Origin: Planctomycetota bacterium
GTDB taxonomy: Bacteria > Planctomycetota > Phycisphaerae > WQYP01
NCBI GenBank assembly: GCA_021828935.1
Contig: JAJZCU010000194.1
Span: forward strand, 1 to 5,142
Direction: 5' to 3'
DNA length: 5,142 nucleotides
Each line of letters opens with the position of its first letter. Position 1 is the first letter of the stretch. Of this stretch, positions 4,034 to 5,142 are shown one piece after another. A program made the translations under genes and the position numbers. Under the pieces are notes generated by a model. It did no database searches, was not told where the DNA came from, and worked only from the letters and a program-made list of their open reading frames with translations.

Positions 4034-5142
4034 CCACCGCGCTGCACTGGTTCCGGCGAGACCTGCGCCTGCGCGACAACGCCGCGCTGTATACCGCCGC
4101 CGCTGAACACGACAGCGTGGCCGGTGTTTTTGTGATCGATGCGCGCTGGTTTCCCGCCGCCGCCGGAAAAACCGGACCGTTTCAGGCCACATTTTGGCTA
4201 CATTCATTAATTCAATTGCACGCCGCCGCCGCCGCACATGACATTCCACTTTACATTCTCGCCGCCGCCGATCCCGTGCGGGCAATCATCGATCTGGCCG
4301 CGCAACTGCGCGTCGATGCAATCACGCTGAACAAAGATTACGAACCCGATCAGATCAGCATGGACCTGCGCCTGGCGGAAGATTGTGAAAAAATCGGCCT
4401 GAAGCTGCGGCAATTCAAGGATTCGGTGGTCTTTGAAGAACACGAAATTTTAACCGGCAAAGGGACTCCCTACACCGTATTTTCTCCCTATAAAAAAGCC
4501 TTTCTGGACCGCCTGAAAACCAGCCCCGAAGCCGCGACGGTACGCGGTCTGCCGCGCCGGCCCAGAAACGCAATTCCCGCCCAGAGGCGCCATTCCGGCG
4601 GCGCCCCCCTTTCCCTTCCCGGCCCCCGTTCCCGCCCCCGCCGATCTGGGCTTCCCCGCCGTACGCCTGGACATACCGGCCGGTGAAATTGGCGGCCTAA
4701 AATTGCTCCACAATTTCTGTTCCGGCCCCATTCATGATTATCAGGAAAAACGCGATGTTCCCGCGGCGCCCGGCGTGTCGCGCCTGTCGGCCCATCTTGC
4801 CGCCGGAACGCTTTCGCCCCGCCAGTGCTTCGCCGCCGCCGCGAACGCCCGCGCCACCACGACTGCCCCCGGCGCCGCCAGCGCGACGCAAGCCGGCATT
4901 GACGCCTGGATTGGCGAACTGATCTGGCGCGAATTTTACCGCATGATTCTCTTTTGCTTTCCGCACATCGTGCATGAAGCGTTCGACCGGCGCTACGCCA
5001 CGCTCGCCTGGAGCAACCCGCCCACGCACTGGCAGGCCTGGCAAAATGCCCTGACCGGTTATCCCATCATCGACGCCGCCATGCGGCAATTAAAAACCAC
5101 CGGCTGGATGCACAACCGCCTGCGCATGATCACCGAGATGTT
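4030..5142 (+). CDS. phrB: Class I CPD DNA photolyase, frameshifted, 3'-partial
   Basis: Light-driven repair of cyclobutane pyrimidine dimers using FADH-. Residues 2-165 form the N-terminal alpha/beta antenna-chromophore domain (LHWFRRDLRLRDN at 5-17, NKDYEPDQ at 101-108, YTVFSPYKKAFLDRL near 148-162). After L162 the frame breaks. Shifting by one base restores the FAD-binding domain: LKLLHNF, RDVPAAPGVSRLSAHLAAG, TLSPRQC, WIGELIWREFYR, WQAWQ and TGYPIIDAAMRQL followed by TTGWMHNRLRMI. The last two blocks keep Trp residues equivalent to E. coli W359 and W382 of the electron-transfer triad. The outer Trp (W306) cannot be assigned. Read literally, translation stops at a TGA at 4684-4686, giving a 218-residue antenna-only protein. 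About 370 residues fall in the window and roughly 100 more are expected beyond it. The start GTG overlaps the infC stop (GTGA) with no ribosome site of its own, which suggests translational coupling. Whether 6-4 or CPD specificity applies rests on similarity to E. coli PhrB. Confidence 0.93.
4516..4519 (+). other. Frameshift point in the photolyase gene (A4 run)
   Basis: Codon 162 (CTG, 4513-4515) is followed by AAAACC. With three A's instead of four the sequence reads L-K-P-A-P-K-P-R-R-Y-A-V and stays open to the window end. With four it reads L-K-T-S-P and ends at 4686. The restored frame is closed just upstream by a TGA at 4514-4516, so the shift must occur at or after this run. The run itself is the most economical site, though up to about 4590 cannot be excluded. 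Confidence 0.75.

Noticed and set aside
4697..5089. A 130-codon minus-strand frame opposite the photolyase.
   Set aside because: It is Gly/Arg-rich antisense of a GC-rich coding region. The plus strand carries clear photolyase motifs over the same span.

Overview
The window is about 60% GC bacterial DNA. It probably comes from a planctomycete, perhaps of the Phycisphaerae. That is an inference from three things: two minus-strand proteins of a kind I associate with that phylum (a membrane-tethered helix-turn-helix protein and a small one-helix exported or anchored protein), genes with weak or absent Shine-Dalgarno sites, and a tandem 'ATCCGCG'-type intergenic repeat that reads through on both strands. 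No marker here fixes the taxonomy.

Layout. 116-868 (-): a stand-alone ABC-type ATPase with every nucleotide-binding motif intact. 869-1703 has no secure gene. It holds an orphan reading-frame tail (905-1090, -), a 177-187 bp tandem repeat with inverted ends (1092-1506), a featureless spacer, and a strong intrinsic terminator (1631-1680). 1704-2585 (-): a 293-residue protein with an N-terminal helix-turn-helix, a long acidic low-complexity linker and two C-terminal membrane helices. It has its own promoter, perfect Shine-Dalgarno site and a possible operator. 2756-3208 (-): a 150-residue conserved-looking protein with one N-terminal hydrophobic segment. 3209-3493: a divergent promoter region. 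3494-4033 (+): translation initiation factor IF3, infC, beginning at the rare AUU codon. 4030-5142 (+): a class I CPD photolyase overlapping infC by four bases (GTGA). It is broken by one extra A in an A4 run and runs off the window end.

The plus-strand pair forms an operon in which phr follows infC directly, where many bacteria have rpmI-rplT. The AUU start of infC implies classical IF3 autoregulation. The minus-strand genes look like separate units rather than one pathway. No RNA gene, CRISPR array, transposase or intact autonomous mobile element is visible. The most distinctive items are the AUU start, the infC-phr coupling, the photolyase frameshift, the membrane-tethered helix-turn-helix protein with a thrice-repeated 7-mer at its promoter, and the repeat array.
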